DNA of 57,957 nt from a virus. Position 1 is the stretch's first letter. The number at the start of each line of letters is the position of its first letter. A program made the position numbers and the translations under genes. The notes below the pieces were generated by a model, which did not search any database, was not told where the DNA came from, and was given only the letters and a program-made list of their open reading frames with translations. Shown here piece by piece: positions 1 to 9,143 of the stretch. The stretch covers positions 1-57,957 of the IMG/VR virus record IMGVR_UViG_3300041583_000163; one strand, 5' to 3'.

Positions 1-173
1 TGGCGCCTGTTGCGGATGCTGCCGCTGAGCCGGTTGATGCTGCGCCTGTTGCGGAAACTGCGCCTGTTGCGGATGCTGCGCCCGTTGATGCTGCGCCCGT
101 TGATGCTGCGCCCGTTGATGCTGCGCCGACACCTACTGAGCCCCTCTTGACGGCGGGCACCGCTGAATCAAAC
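1..173. repeat. Left copy of the terminal overlap
   Basis: Bases 1-173 repeat 57755-57957, except that the left copy has three and the right copy five units of a 15-base repeat (coding VDAAP). The frame is the same in both, so the ends are one place in a circular or terminally redundant genome. It is probably an assembly overlap rather than a biological terminal repeat, because it lies inside a gene. Confidence 0.93.
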
Positions 174-3100
174 ACCGAGGTCGAGACAGTAGTGCCTGCG
201 GATGCAACGGATGCAACGGATGCAACGGATGCAACGGATGCAACGGATGCAACGGATGCAACGCCCCGCGTGCAGGCGCTCATTGAGCGGACAGAAAATG
301 CCGTGACGGACGCAGACTTAATGGGCGCAGTAGAAGCGCTCGTTGCTGCCGAAAAAGAGGGCACGCCAGCGGAGCAGGCGCAGGTGCGCGCGTACATAGC
401 TGAAGGTGAAAAGGTAGCGGACTTTAGGGAAAAGGTAGGCGCCGCTCGAAGTGAGGGGCGTAGGTTCCGAACACCGCAAGCCACAGCAGCGCCCACCACA
501 CCTGTCACACCCGAATCGTTGCGCCAGACCATTGCGCAGGTGACACGCTCCTTGGGGCTTCCAGCCAACACCATCTCAGTGCGGGACTCGGTGACGGAAG
601 TAGACCCCTCACAGCAGCCAGGGTCTCGGGCAGGGGCGTTCGTAGACGGGCAAGCCTTCGTATTTGCGGACGGCGTAAGCACCGGGATCGAAGGCCGAAA
701 GACCGTCTTTCATGAGCTGTTCCACAAGGGGCTGCGCACGCTTTTCCCAGGCGCCGATTACATGCGGGTGATGACCTCGCTGTACAACCAAAGCAAGCCG
801 GTAAAAGACCTCGCCGACGCGTGGCTGAACAATGCACAAAACAAAGCAGATGTGGCCGGCATGTCCGTACCCATGCGCCGCGCAGTTGCCGTAGATGAAG
901 TCTTGGCCGGCACGGCCGAGACGCGAAAGTCCCCCACTCTGCTGCGCCAGCTGGGAAATTGGATGGCCGGCATCGCGCAGCGCATGGGAATGACCGACCT
1001 TGCTACCAACATTCGCACTATGGGCATGGGGCCGCTGGAGGCATTCATAGACACCGCGCTACGTGCGGCAGGCAACAAAAACCCTTTGAGCACCCCTGCG
1101 GCCTCGATCGACACACGCTTCAGTACAGCGGGGCCATCCGCAAACCCGGACGTCCAACAAGCCCGAGACATTGTTAACCGACTGGTGCCCCTGGCAGAAC
1201 CTGCACCCGGCATCATCGACGTGACGCGCGACGCGCTCACAAGTGCCGCAGAGAACCCACGTCAAGCGCTGCGATCGGTGCGAGAGGCCACGGCCAACAT
1301 TGCGGAGCGATTTGGTCAGTCCATATGGTCCAACAACACCATCCTCACGGCCAACATCGCACGCGCAACCGTAGAGGCCAACATGACCGCCCCGCAGCAA
1401 ACAGACATGCAGCTGCGAGTGTCAACAGCCATCGCGGTGCACGCAGGGCATACCGCTGACTTGGCTATGACCGAGGGCTCTTTGCGGTACGACCCAACCA
1501 CCTACGGGTGGAAGACCGTGCGTTCGCAGTTCAACTTGCCCAACTTCCAAGAGGCGATACAGAAGGTGTCGACCAAGTATGCGGTCTCGATAGCAGAAGC
1601 TGAGCGCATGTGGCACGCCAGCAGCGAGGCCGGCCGGGTCCAAGAACTGCGTGCAAACAACAGCCGAGCCGAGCTGGCCGCACAGGCGTTTGAGGCTCGT
1701 GGCGACGCTGTGGGCGCCAAGCGGATGCGAGATACCATAAAGAGGCTTCAACGGACCTTGGATCAGGAGCGCGAGGGGCTTGAACTGTACCGCTTGATGC
1801 CTGAACTGCTGGAAGCCAGCAGGATCTGGGACGGCTTTCGCGGCAACATGCTGGACATCATGGTCGAGGGCGGTATGACATCTCAGGCGGAGGCTGAGGC
1901 GCTTTTTGATAACGCCGCCTACGTGCCGTTCTACCGCGATGAGCAGCTGGAGTCCTCTGCGGGACCAAAGACTTTCATCAGCGGCCTGCGTGTGCAACGC
2001 GAAAAGGGGATGACAGGCTCCGAAAAACCCGTTGCAAACCTGATCGACAACATCGTTCGCTGGTCCCATTACGCAGTGGAGCGCTCGGTCAGAAACCGCA
2101 AAGCGCTCGATATGATGGACGCCTCGGTTGAGATGGGTCTGGCCACACCTATTCAAGGCAAGCCCCAGCGTGGTGTGAATTCTGCTCGCGTGTACCGAGA
2201 CGGCAAGGAAGAGTTCTACGACGTCCAAGTGCCCGGCATGATGGAGGCGTTCAGCGGCATCGAGAGTATTGCCATCCCGCTCCTGAACCCGTTCACAAAA
2301 ATAGCTAACTTGCTGCGCGCGAACATCGTGCTGAACCCATTGTTCTCGTTGGTGCAGGTGCCCCAAGACGCCTTCGCAGCCATGTTTACCTCGGGGCTCC
2401 AGCCCAAGTTCGCACTCAGCATCCCCATGCGCGCAATGCGGGAGTTTGCCAAGGTGAGCGTGACGGGTACCAGCAAGACCTACGAGGAGCTGCGCAAGTT
2501 CTCGATCACAGGCCAGAAAGACATCTCAGCGGCCGTGCGGCGCAACGACAGCAACATCCGAGCCGGACTGGGGTCCCAGCCCAGCTATGTGCGCAAAGGG
2601 CTCAGCAAGCTGCACCAGATCTCGATGGCGTCTGACAATGCGGTGCGCCAAGCGGTGTACGAGGCAGCGATGGCGCAGGGTGTGCCCCGCGCACAGGCCA
2701 TGCGAAAAGCCACCGAGATCATCAACTTCCGCTACCGGGGCACCAACGGTGCGATCGGCGTGTTGTCTCAGGTGATACCGTTCATGACTGCGTACTTGGC
2801 AGCAACGAACGTCATGTACAAGACGATCACGGGCACTGGCGTCGCGCCAGCCGAACGCAAGGCAGCTCTGGGTACCTTGGCCGCAACCACGGCAGTCGTA
2901 ACGGCGCTGTCAGCCATCTACGCCATGATGGTGAGTGGCGACGATGGCTACGAAGAGGTGCCAGCCTACAAGCGCGACCGTGTCTTGCTGGTGCCTGGGC
3001 TGGGGGTGAGTATCCCGCTGCGCAACGACTTGTTCCTGCTGCCAAAGATCACGGGCGAGTATCTGTGGAACTCCTTGGCTGACAACGGGATGACCGACAG

Positions 3101-3869
3101 TGCCAAGTTCAAGACCGCTGTGCGTGACTCCGTGGTCAACAGCATGTTTAGCCCGACAGCAGTCCCTCAGTTGCTCAAGCCCGCAGCGGAGGTGATGGCC
3201 AACTACAGCTTCTTCACCAAGCGCGCCTTGATCAGCCCCTACGTGCAGCAGGTCGACGCATCATTGCAGTTCAGCGACAGTACCTCGGAGCTGTCCAAAG
3301 CCCTGGCGCCAATGTTTGGGCGCAATTCGGTATCCCCCATCGCGATGGACCACCTGATTCGAGGTTACCTGGGTACGACAGGCGGGCTGCTGTTGTATGG
3401 AACCAACAAAATATTTGGTCAGATCGGAGATGTCGAGCGTGCAGACCTAAACTTCCGAGACGCCATATCGACCTTCCCCGGGCTGGGCTCCTTAGTGACC
3501 AGAGAAAATGAGTCGGGTTTGGAGGCGGACTTCTACGAGCTGCGCAACGCCACGCTGCGCGCCAAGCGTTCGCTCGACAACATAGAGAGCCGACGCCCCC
3601 AGCAACGCGAAAGCTACCTTGCGCAGCCGAACGTCTTGGCTCGCCTGGAGCTGTCAGGCACAGTAGAGAGCATCAACACCGATCTTGCCGCCATCAACAA
3701 AGAGATACGGGGACTGAACGCACTGCCGGCCACAGCGATAAGTGCCGCTGAGAAGGGTGTGGCCATTGACGAGCTGAAAAAGCTCAAGGCAGACCTGCTG
3801 AAGAATGTGCGTCTGCCAGAGATGCGCGAGAAAGCGAACCTCTTCTCTATCACGGGCAGCGGGGGGTAG
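1..3869 (+). CDS. Giant polyvalent internal virion protein, C-terminal part
   Basis: This is the downstream part of one gene that begins at 56053; its frame runs open from base 3 and matches the frame at the right end of the window. Joined, the protein is about 1866 residues. After a proline/alanine/aspartate linker (VDAAP repeats) and seven DAT triplets (201-263) comes a metallopeptidase-like motif FHELFHKG (bases about 706-730), then long helical regions. Hydrophobic stretches near 2750-2960 could cross a membrane. The arrangement resembles the large polyvalent phage proteins with LPD38-type regions, which are thought to be injected with the DNA. Protease activity is inferred only from the HExxH motif. 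No start codon is needed here; TTG 147 is internal. Confidence 0.88.
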   Translation, partial: APVADAAAEPVDAAPVAETAPVADAAPVDAAPVDAAPVDAAPTPTEPLLTAGTAESNTEVETVVPADATDATDATDATDATDATDATPRVQALIERTENAVTDADLMGAVEALVAAEKEGTPAEQAQVRAYIAEGEKVADFREKVGAARSEGRRFRTPQATAAPTTPVTPESLRQTIAQVTRSLGLPANTISVRDSVTEVDPSQQPGSRAGAFVDGQAFVFADGVSTGIEGRKTVFHELFHKGLRTLFPGADYMRVMTSLYNQSKPVKDLADAWLNNAQNKADVAGMSVPMRRAVAVDEVLAGTAETRKSPTLLRQLGNWMAGIAQRMGMTDLATNIRTMGMGPLEAFIDTALRAAGNKNPLSTPAASIDTRFSTAGPSANPDVQQARDIVNRLVPLAEPAPGIIDVTRDALTSAAENPRQALRSVREATANIAERFGQSIWSNNTILTANIARATVEANMTAPQQTDMQLRVSTAIAVHAGHTADLAMTEGSLRYDPTTYGWKTVRSQFNLPNFQEAIQKVSTKYAVSIAEAERMWHASSEAGRVQELRANNSRAELAAQAFEARGDAVGAKRMRDTIKRLQRTLDQEREGLELYRLMPELLEASRIWDGFRGNMLDIMVEGGMTSQAEAEALFDNAAYVPFYRDEQLESSAGPKTFISGLRVQREKGMTGSEKPVANLIDNIVRWSHYAVERSVRNRKALDMMDASVEMGLATPIQGKPQRGVNSARVYRDGKEEFYDVQVPGMMEAFSGIESIAIPLLNPFTKIANLLRANIVLNPLFSLVQVPQDAFAAMFTSGLQPKFALSIPMRAMREFAKVSVTGTSKTYEELRKFSITGQKDISAAVRRNDSNIRAGLGSQPSYVRKGLSKLHQISMASDNAVRQAVYEAAMAQGVPRAQAMRKATEIINFRYRGTNGAIGVLSQVIPFMTAYLAATNVMYKTITGTGVAPAERKAALGTLAATTAVVTALSAIYAMMVSGDDGYEEVPAYKRDRVLLVPGLGVSIPLRNDLFLLPKITGEYLWNSLADNGMTDSAKFKTAVRDSVVNSMFSPTAVPQLLKPAAEVMANYSFFTKRALISPYVQQVDASLQFSDSTSELSKALAPMFGRNSVSPIAMDHLIRGYLGTTGGLLLYGTNKIFGQIGDVERADLNFRDAISTFPGLGSLVTRENESGLEADFYELRNATLRAKRSLDNIESRRPQQRESYLAQPNVLARLELSGTVESINTDLAAINKEIRGLNALPATAISAAEKGVAIDELKKLKADLLKNVRLPEMREKANLFSITGSGG
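201..263 (+). repeat. Seven tandem copies of a 9-base unit (DAT)
   Basis: The unit gatgcaacg is repeated seven times without a mismatch and codes for Asp-Ala-Thr. It lies in the linker of the giant virion protein just before the peptidase-like region. Perfect identity suggests recent expansion by slippage; loss or gain of units keeps the frame. Confidence 0.95.
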
Positions 3870-3938
3870 GCGCTCTTCTAGATCGTGCGTCAGGCAAGCG
3901 ACTGAACCAGACGCCGTACTGCCCTCTCACAATGGCAG

Positions 3939-3972
3939 GCTGTCCCTCTGCTTTAATTCGCAGAGGGACAGC
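3939..3972. terminator. Perfect 13-bp hairpin between converging operons
   Basis: GCTGTCCCTCTGC pairs exactly with GCAGAGGGACAGC across an 8-base loop. It stands between the stop of the late arm (3869) and the stop of the primase-helicase gene (4040). There is no T tract on either side, so it is not a textbook intrinsic terminator; a bidirectional stop or RNA-protecting stem is the likely role. Confidence 0.65.
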
Positions 3973-4039
3973 GGCTCTTAACCCTAGTTCTCGGACACGC
4001 CCCACGTTGATGCAGGGGACGAAGAACCCCTGGCCAACC

Positions 4040-7000
4040 TCAAGGCCCCCCCAAGGCCAGCTCAGCTTCATCGAATTCTCCCACAGGGGTCGTGTAGTGC
4101 AGGGTGCTCACCCGCATCTCGGGCGCATCGGTGCCGGCCGTCATGTTCTTGCGTTGATCGAACCGGATGCCGTATAGCTTGCCTGCCGCGCGACGCCCCG
4201 CCACCAGCTTGTCCATATGGCGCTTGAAGTCCGTGTAACCGTAGCTCATGGCAGCGCAGTGCTGGCGCAGCAGCTTCTCCTCGATCCAGATCTCCTTGAC
4301 TGAGTTGCGCGCATCTATCTCCACACGCCCCATGACTGCGGTACGCGTGCTGGTCTTGGTGGACAGGTCCAAACCAAGTTCGGTCTTCACGCCCCCCAGC
4401 TCGTCCTTGCGCACGGTGACGAAGCGCCCGTTGTTGTCCCCGATGTAGCTCGACAGGATGTCTTCGGCCGTGCGCACGTTCTTCTTCTGAGCTTCGCGGG
4501 CGTTCTTCACTAGCGTGCCCAGCGCGTCCATGACCGCCTCAATCGGGGTGTCGATCAGGTTGGCGTGCTTGGAGCCACACAAGATGGCCGCAGTCACCAC
4601 AGAGGTGCACGCAGCGTGCCAGTACCGCTCCTCGTCCACGAAACCGATGCGCTCCTTCACAATCAGGTAGGCCCTGTCCCACACGCGCTGCACTTCGCGG
4701 TGGTTCTTCACGACGTAGCGTACCCAGGCTTCTCCCGCCACGCCGTAGTTGCGCCGCATACTCTGCAAGGCATCTCGATCTTCTGGTGCCCAGTTGATCT
4801 GCTTGGTGGGCGTCCACTCCAGCATCCGCATAACCTCGCCGTTGGAGGCGTGTTTGCGTGCGCCCATCAGCACGTCGTGCATGTGGGTGTTGGATGTCAT
4901 TGTGCAAGTCAGCGCCCAGGTGCTGTTGTTGACGCGCTCCTTGTTGGCCCCGGACTCCATGCGCTCCTTGCCCTGGCCTTCGGAGATATTGAAAATGAAC
5001 TCGGGCACCCATGAAGCGTCGTTGCGCGCCTTGTCCGTCACCTCGTCGATCAGCAGCGGCATGCTATTGAGTAGACCCGCTCGCTGCTGCATAGCCACGT
5101 GGGATGTGCCTTTACCGGTTCGGTATCGCACAGGATGGCCCCAGACTGCCGCCTTGGCATTGAGCGTGAGGGACTTGCCAGTGCCCGACTCGGTCGATCC
5201 GATGTGCCAGACGAAACCCTCGTACTCGCTGAACTGCATCAGCGTGGAGCCGAAACTGTCCAGACAGAGCGCCAGCATCGTGTGCATCTTGCGCCGAATC
5301 ATCAGCTCCCAGAACTCGCGCCACTCCTCGACGGTGCCCTTGCCTGCTGTTGCACGGTTCAGGTTCTCCAAGCCCGGCATGGGTACGGTCACCACGGTGC
5401 CATCCGACTTGAAGATGCGGCTGTTGTAAACGAAGCTGCGGTCCTTTTGCCAGCCGTACTGCGTAGGGATGTCCACGGGCTTTTGCTGCATGCCGGCCTG
5501 CTCGACGGACCCGCGCACATAGGCGTAGAGGTACTGATCGTTGTACTTGCCGTTGGCAGCAGCCACGCCATGACTTGCAAGCACCTTGAGCAGCTCATCC
5601 TGGGATACGACCGTCTTCTGCGGCAGCAGTATCTGGATGTACTCCTTCTCGCGGTTGCCCTCTGCGTCCTCTGGGCCGCACGGCTTGATGGCCATCAGGT
5701 TGGCGTACACCTCTTGAGTGTCCATACGCAGCAGGTCGACAACGTACAGGTCATAAGGCAGCACGACAACTTGCACCTTGGACTTCTGGCCAGAGGCGTC
5801 GGTCAGTTCCACCGAGCGGTAGACGCCACCCCGTACACCATAGTCGAAGCCTTGCGGAGGCAGTGGGCGCGTGAAGCTGCGCGTTACCAGCAGGTTGGTG
5901 TCGTACTCGTCATCTGCGTCCACGGGCTCGGCCGGCGCCAGGATCTTGGTCGGAATCGTAATTTCACGACGTGCGTTGTCGACAGCCACCTCACGCCCGA
6001 GCGCCAGCGGGTTCGTGATCTTGCCCCAGTGGGCGCAGCCCGTGCAGATGCCTGGGTTCTCGCTGTCGAGCTTGACGCAGGGGTAGGGTCCCTTGATGCT
6101 GTTGAGCTTCTCGTGCATGCGCTCCACAGGGTATGGGTGCAGTGCAGACAGCTTCAGGGCATACTCATCTGCGTCTTCGCAGACTTTGGCCAGCGACAGC
6201 AGACCGCGCCACAGGGGCTCCATGCCCTCATCCTCGGCGTTGTTGCGGTAGTAGTCGAGCTGGCCACACCCACCCCCCTTCTCGGACTTCAGCCAGATGG
6301 TCTCAAAGCATGTGGTGCTGTTGCCCATGAGCGCCTCGGCCACGGCGGTGCGCGCCTTCGTGGGAGGCCGGCCGGGGAGTGACATGCCTGCTTGGGGAAA
6401 GCTGTCGGACGCCGCCTTGAACTCATCACGCAGCAGGCCGCGCACGGTGGCGGAGAAGCGCCGCAGGTCCACTTGAGCGTTACCCTCTTGGAGCATCTTG
6501 ACCGGGCGAGGCTCGCCGTATTTCTTCTTGAAGTTCATAGTGCCCGGCACCCGCAGCACGCGCGCAGCGTCGGCGGTGACTGTCATGTCTATGCTGAGCC
6601 CCTCTTGCTTGCACAGGCGCTTGAACGCTTCTGCCACGGGTTTCCACTGATCAATGTCAGCCACCTGGGTCAACGGCCAGTAAACGTGCAGCCCGCCGCC
6701 GGAGGCGATGATGTGCGGCATGCCGAAGGAGTCCAGTCCCGTCTTGGCCAGAAACGCGAATAGAGCCAAGCCCGCTTCCTTCTTGCTGTCGTAACCGTCC
6801 ATGTCTAGAAAGATCGCCTTGACGTGCTGGGCGTTGAGGGCCTTGCGGCCCTTTGATGGGTCCTCGAACGTAGCCAGGGCGAAGTACACGTCGCGCCCTG
6901 CCGTCAACCACTCACGAATGTGGGGCTTGGTGTCCGAGATTTTGAGCACGAAGCGGTGTTGCTTGCGCGGTGAATTTAGTTCGGCCACGCAGTAGTGGCC

Positions 7001-7048
7001 GTGATCTGGCGGCGGGAGTACCGCCGCCAGGAACTCAAGCGGTGTCAT
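4040..7048 (-). CDS. Primase-helicase, AEP-like primase plus DUF927-type ATPase
   Basis: A 1002-residue replication protein. The N-terminal part looks like an archaeo-eukaryotic-type primase: acidic motif FLDMDGYDS (about residue 80), SGGGLHVYW (about 116) and RVLRVPGT (about 165). A cysteine cluster near residue 330 (C-x10-C-x2-C) may bind zinc. The C-terminal half has a Walker A motif GSTESGTGKS (about 620) and Walker B LLIDE (about 666), in the style of DUF927 helicase-like domains. It would make primers and unwind DNA at the fork for the family A polymerase encoded at 12406-14496. It is the last gene of the leftward arm. The primase assignment rests on motifs by eye. Confidence 0.9.
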   Translation of the reverse strand: MTPLEFLAAVLPPPDHGHYCVAELNSPRKQHRFVLKISDTKPHIREWLTAGRDVYFALATFEDPSKGRKALNAQHVKAIFLDMDGYDSKKEAGLALFAFLAKTGLDSFGMPHIIASGGGLHVYWPLTQVADIDQWKPVAEAFKRLCKQEGLSIDMTVTADAARVLRVPGTMNFKKKYGEPRPVKMLQEGNAQVDLRRFSATVRGLLRDEFKAASDSFPQAGMSLPGRPPTKARTAVAEALMGNSTTCFETIWLKSEKGGGCGQLDYYRNNAEDEGMEPLWRGLLSLAKVCEDADEYALKLSALHPYPVERMHEKLNSIKGPYPCVKLDSENPGICTGCAHWGKITNPLALGREVAVDNARREITIPTKILAPAEPVDADDEYDTNLLVTRSFTRPLPPQGFDYGVRGGVYRSVELTDASGQKSKVQVVVLPYDLYVVDLLRMDTQEVYANLMAIKPCGPEDAEGNREKEYIQILLPQKTVVSQDELLKVLASHGVAAANGKYNDQYLYAYVRGSVEQAGMQQKPVDIPTQYGWQKDRSFVYNSRIFKSDGTVVTVPMPGLENLNRATAGKGTVEEWREFWELMIRRKMHTMLALCLDSFGSTLMQFSEYEGFVWHIGSTESGTGKSLTLNAKAAVWGHPVRYRTGKGTSHVAMQQRAGLLNSMPLLIDEVTDKARNDASWVPEFIFNISEGQGKERMESGANKERVNNSTWALTCTMTSNTHMHDVLMGARKHASNGEVMRMLEWTPTKQINWAPEDRDALQSMRRNYGVAGEAWVRYVVKNHREVQRVWDRAYLIVKERIGFVDEERYWHAACTSVVTAAILCGSKHANLIDTPIEAVMDALGTLVKNAREAQKKNVRTAEDILSSYIGDNNGRFVTVRKDELGGVKTELGLDLSTKTSTRTAVMGRVEIDARNSVKEIWIEEKLLRQHCAAMSYGYTDFKRHMDKLVAGRRAAGKLYGIRFDQRKNMTAGTDAPEMRVSTLHYTTPVGEFDEAELALGGP

Positions 7049-7063
7049 AGGGCGTCCCTGACG

Positions 7064-7282
7064 TCAGGCGAGGACGGAGGGAACCCGGGTCACCTCACCA
7101 AAGAGTTCTCTGATCTGCCAGCTCTCCCAACCAGCCCCACCTTTAAGGGGGTGCCTAAATATCTCGACGAATCGAAGCGCCACATGTTGTAGATCTTCAG
7201 GAGTTGCAGCCGCAACGCCGATGGTGTCTAAGTACCGTGCCAGCTCCTCATTGGTCAGCCCTGCAAGTTGAATTCTCGACAT
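7064..7282 (-). CDS. Small protein of unknown function (72 aa)
   Basis: Short helical protein starting MSRIQLAGLTNEELARYLD, ending 16 bases before the primase-helicase start. It overlaps the end of the upstream HTH gene by 28 bases, which suggests translational coupling. No motif recognised. Confidence 0.65.
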   Translation of the reverse strand: MSRIQLAGLTNEELARYLDTIGVAAATPEDLQHVALRFVEIFRHPLKGGAGWESWQIRELFGEVTRVPSVLA

Positions 7283-7548
7283 ATTGTTCTCCAGACGTCT
7301 TCGGTTGTTTTGTTGGTCGCGTGAGCCTGCTCCATGATCTTTATCATGCGAAGAACACGAGGCTTGAACGCCTTAAAAATCTCGCCGCCCTTCATCCAGT
7401 TGTACACGCTCTGGCGTGTGGCCCCGGTGGCAGCAGCGATCTTGGTGACAGGCAGGTCGAAGTAGATGGCCCAGCGACCCAGGGCAGCGCCCATGTGCGT
7501 CAGCGGTAGCTTCTTGACCTCAGTGACTACTTTTGGGTGGTATGGCAT
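7255..7548 (-). CDS. Small helix-turn-helix DNA-binding protein
   Basis: 97 residues. The middle part (PVTKIAAATGATRQSVYNWM, residues about 33-52) reads as a helix-turn-helix of the Cro/XRE or transposase-like kind: two helices around a glycine turn with SVYNW in the recognition helix. It lies between the SSB-like gene and the primase-helicase and follows a GC-rich hairpin. No good Shine-Dalgarno precedes the ATG. A regulator of phage or replication genes is likely, but its target is unknown. Confidence 0.75.
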   Translation of the reverse strand: MPYHPKVVTEVKKLPLTHMGAALGRWAIYFDLPVTKIAAATGATRQSVYNWMKGGEIFKAFKPRVLRMIKIMEQAHATNKTTEDVWRTICREFNLQG

Positions 7549-7556
7549 ATTGCGAA

Positions 7557-7576
7557 GGGGGCCGTAACAGGCCCCC
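7557..7576 (-). terminator. GC-rich hairpin between the SSB-like and HTH genes
   Basis: GGGGGCC and GGCCCCC form a perfect 7-bp stem with a 6-base loop, just after the SSB-like stop (7591) and just before the HTH start (7548). It lacks a T tract in the leftward direction, so it may only weaken transcription or hide the next start. Confidence 0.45.
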
Positions 7577-7590
7577 TCTCTGTTTAATTA

Positions 7591-8685
7591 TCAGTCGTCC
7601 CAACCGGACACAACAGACGCCAGATCCGATGCTGGGAGTGCTTCAGGCTTGGCCTTGGTGGTGCGCTTGGCAGGCTCACCATCCTCTTCCTCGACCACGG
7701 GGGCCTTGGCTTTGACAGACGGTGCGGGCTCGTCATCTTCTTCCTCGACCACAGGCGCTTTGGCCTTGGCTTTGACAGACGGTGCGGGTGCCTCGTCTTC
7801 TTCCTCGACCACAACGGCTTGGGCTTGGGCCTTGGCCTTCACGACAGGCTTCTTGACCTTTGGTGCGGGTACCTCGTCTTCTTCCTCGACCACGGGGGCC
7901 TTGGCCTTGCGCACGGGCGGTGCACCTGCAACCTCATCCTCGACCTTGGCGCTCGGTGCGAAAGACATCGTGACCGCTTCCAAGGCGGTGGGGGAATCCG
8001 CCAGCGTCTCGACTACGGACATCTCGGTGTCATCGAGCCAGCGCATGGCCTTGAACACCACCTTGACTGCGTCGACGGAATCACCCGTGTCGAACTTCAT
8101 GCGGGTAACTACCATGTCGGGGCTGTACTTCTGAGCAACGAGCCAACGCGCGTACTCTTGCAGTGGGCGCTTGTCCCCGTCGGCCTTGCCGAAGAGGCTG
8201 GTGGCCGGCACCGTGAAGCTCATGACTGGCGCATCTTCGCCGTATTCCATCAGATCACTTAGCGTTGCCACCGCGATGCGCTGCTGAAAGCGACAGGCGC
8301 GGCTGTTACCCAGGCCGGAGCCTGCGACGTTCTTCTCGCACTTGGCGCAGCTGCTGGCTTGGGGAGACTTGATCGAGGCATCTGGCGTTTCACCGTCACC
8401 GCTCCAGCAGTCAGGGCCTGTCGTGCTAGTCGGGTCATACTTCCCAAGAAACATCACGCGCCCGACCTTTGGTGCGGCCTTGACGATCGCCACGTCCAGA
8501 TAGCGCTCTTCGATCTGACCCACCTCTTTGCCGCCATCGAGCAAACGCCAGACGCCGTTCTTGATAGAGATGCGACGACCGCCGCTGCTGCTACCCGCGA
8601 GGGCCTTGGCGACTTCGGAGAGACCTGCGCGAGCCAGGATGTGTGCCGGCAGCTTGCCGGAGAAAATTGAAACTTCGTTGGCCAT
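7591..8685 (-). CDS. Putative single-stranded DNA-binding protein with acidic tail
   Basis: 364 residues. The body (1-260) has a cysteine group around residues 110-130 (CAKC and two further cysteines) and otherwise no motif I can name. The tail from about 265 alternates basic and acidic blocks, with repeated KAPVVEEED-type units, and ends in GWDD. Acidic C-termini and a place in the replication block are typical of phage SSB proteins such as T7 gp2.5, so an SSB-like role is inferred. Good Shine-Dalgarno (CAGGAG) before ATG 8685. Another single-strand or recombination mediator is possible. Confidence 0.85.
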   Translation of the reverse strand: MANEVSIFSGKLPAHILARAGLSEVAKALAGSSSGGRRISIKNGVWRLLDGGKEVGQIEERYLDVAIVKAAPKVGRVMFLGKYDPTSTTGPDCWSGDGETPDASIKSPQASSCAKCEKNVAGSGLGNSRACRFQQRIAVATLSDLMEYGEDAPVMSFTVPATSLFGKADGDKRPLQEYARWLVAQKYSPDMVVTRMKFDTGDSVDAVKVVFKAMRWLDDTEMSVVETLADSPTALEAVTMSFAPSAKVEDEVAGAPPVRKAKAPVVEEEDEVPAPKVKKPVVKAKAQAQAVVVEEEDEAPAPSVKAKAKAPVVEEEDDEPAPSVKAKAPVVEEEDGEPAKRTTKAKPEALPASDLASVVSGWDD

Positions 8686-8736
8686 TATTGGGCTCCTGAA
8701 TTGATAACTTGGGTTGAGGGGCGTTAGGTGTGTGCT

Positions 8737-9120
8737 TTAGGCGAGGTCTTTTTTCTCTGCAAGATGCAGCTCCTGTTTGAGTTGATGGCCCATGAAGGAC
8801 CACACTTTTAGCACTGCATTAGATCGAGCGATCTTGCGGCCGATCTCGGCGTCGAAGTTAGCGGGACTGGCGCAGGCTGACTTACCCGTGACAGTGAATC
8901 CGTTTTGCAGGACAAGGACGCAGAAGGTGAGAAGCGCAAGTTCTGCATGAGCGCCGGTTAATCGCGTCAATTCATCTTGACTGTGAAACGCAGCCTGAAC
9001 ACCGTCCTTTGCCGTGAAGTAATACACGCCGGCAATGTTTGCCTCAACGTCAGCAGGGGTCACGCGCGGCGCGGTCTTGCCCTTGGCTTGAATCTCTCGT
9101 TCGATGGTGTTGTCGTTCAT
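8737..9120 (-). CDS. N4 gp49 / Sf6 gp66 family protein
   Basis: 127 residues beginning MNDNTIEREIQAKGKTAPRV. The pattern with ANIAGVYYFTA, LALLTFCVLVLQNGFTVTG and SACASPANFD is the one I know from the phage gp49/gp66 family, whose function is unknown but which is very common in podoviruses and siphoviruses. I chose ATG 9120 over the upstream one because AGGA stands at the right distance before it and conservation starts there. Confidence 0.9.
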   Translation of the reverse strand: MNDNTIEREIQAKGKTAPRVTPADVEANIAGVYYFTAKDGVQAAFHSQDELTRLTGAHAELALLTFCVLVLQNGFTVTGKSACASPANFDAEIGRKIARSNAVLKVWSFMGHQLKQELHLAEKKDLA

Positions 9121-9143
9121 GATATTTCCTAGTTGGGTTGTGT

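Noticed and set aside
1422-2366. Minus-strand open frame of 314 codons inside the giant virion gene
   Set aside because: Antisense shadow; rich in His, Gln and Arg without any fold-like pattern.
3870-4039. tRNA or other structured RNA between the convergent arms
   Set aside because: No acceptor/T-loop pattern could be found; only the single long hairpin is evident.
5099-6382. Long open frame (427 codons) on the plus strand opposite the primase-helicase
   Set aside because: Antisense to a clear multi-domain gene, no ribosome site and no recognisable protein.
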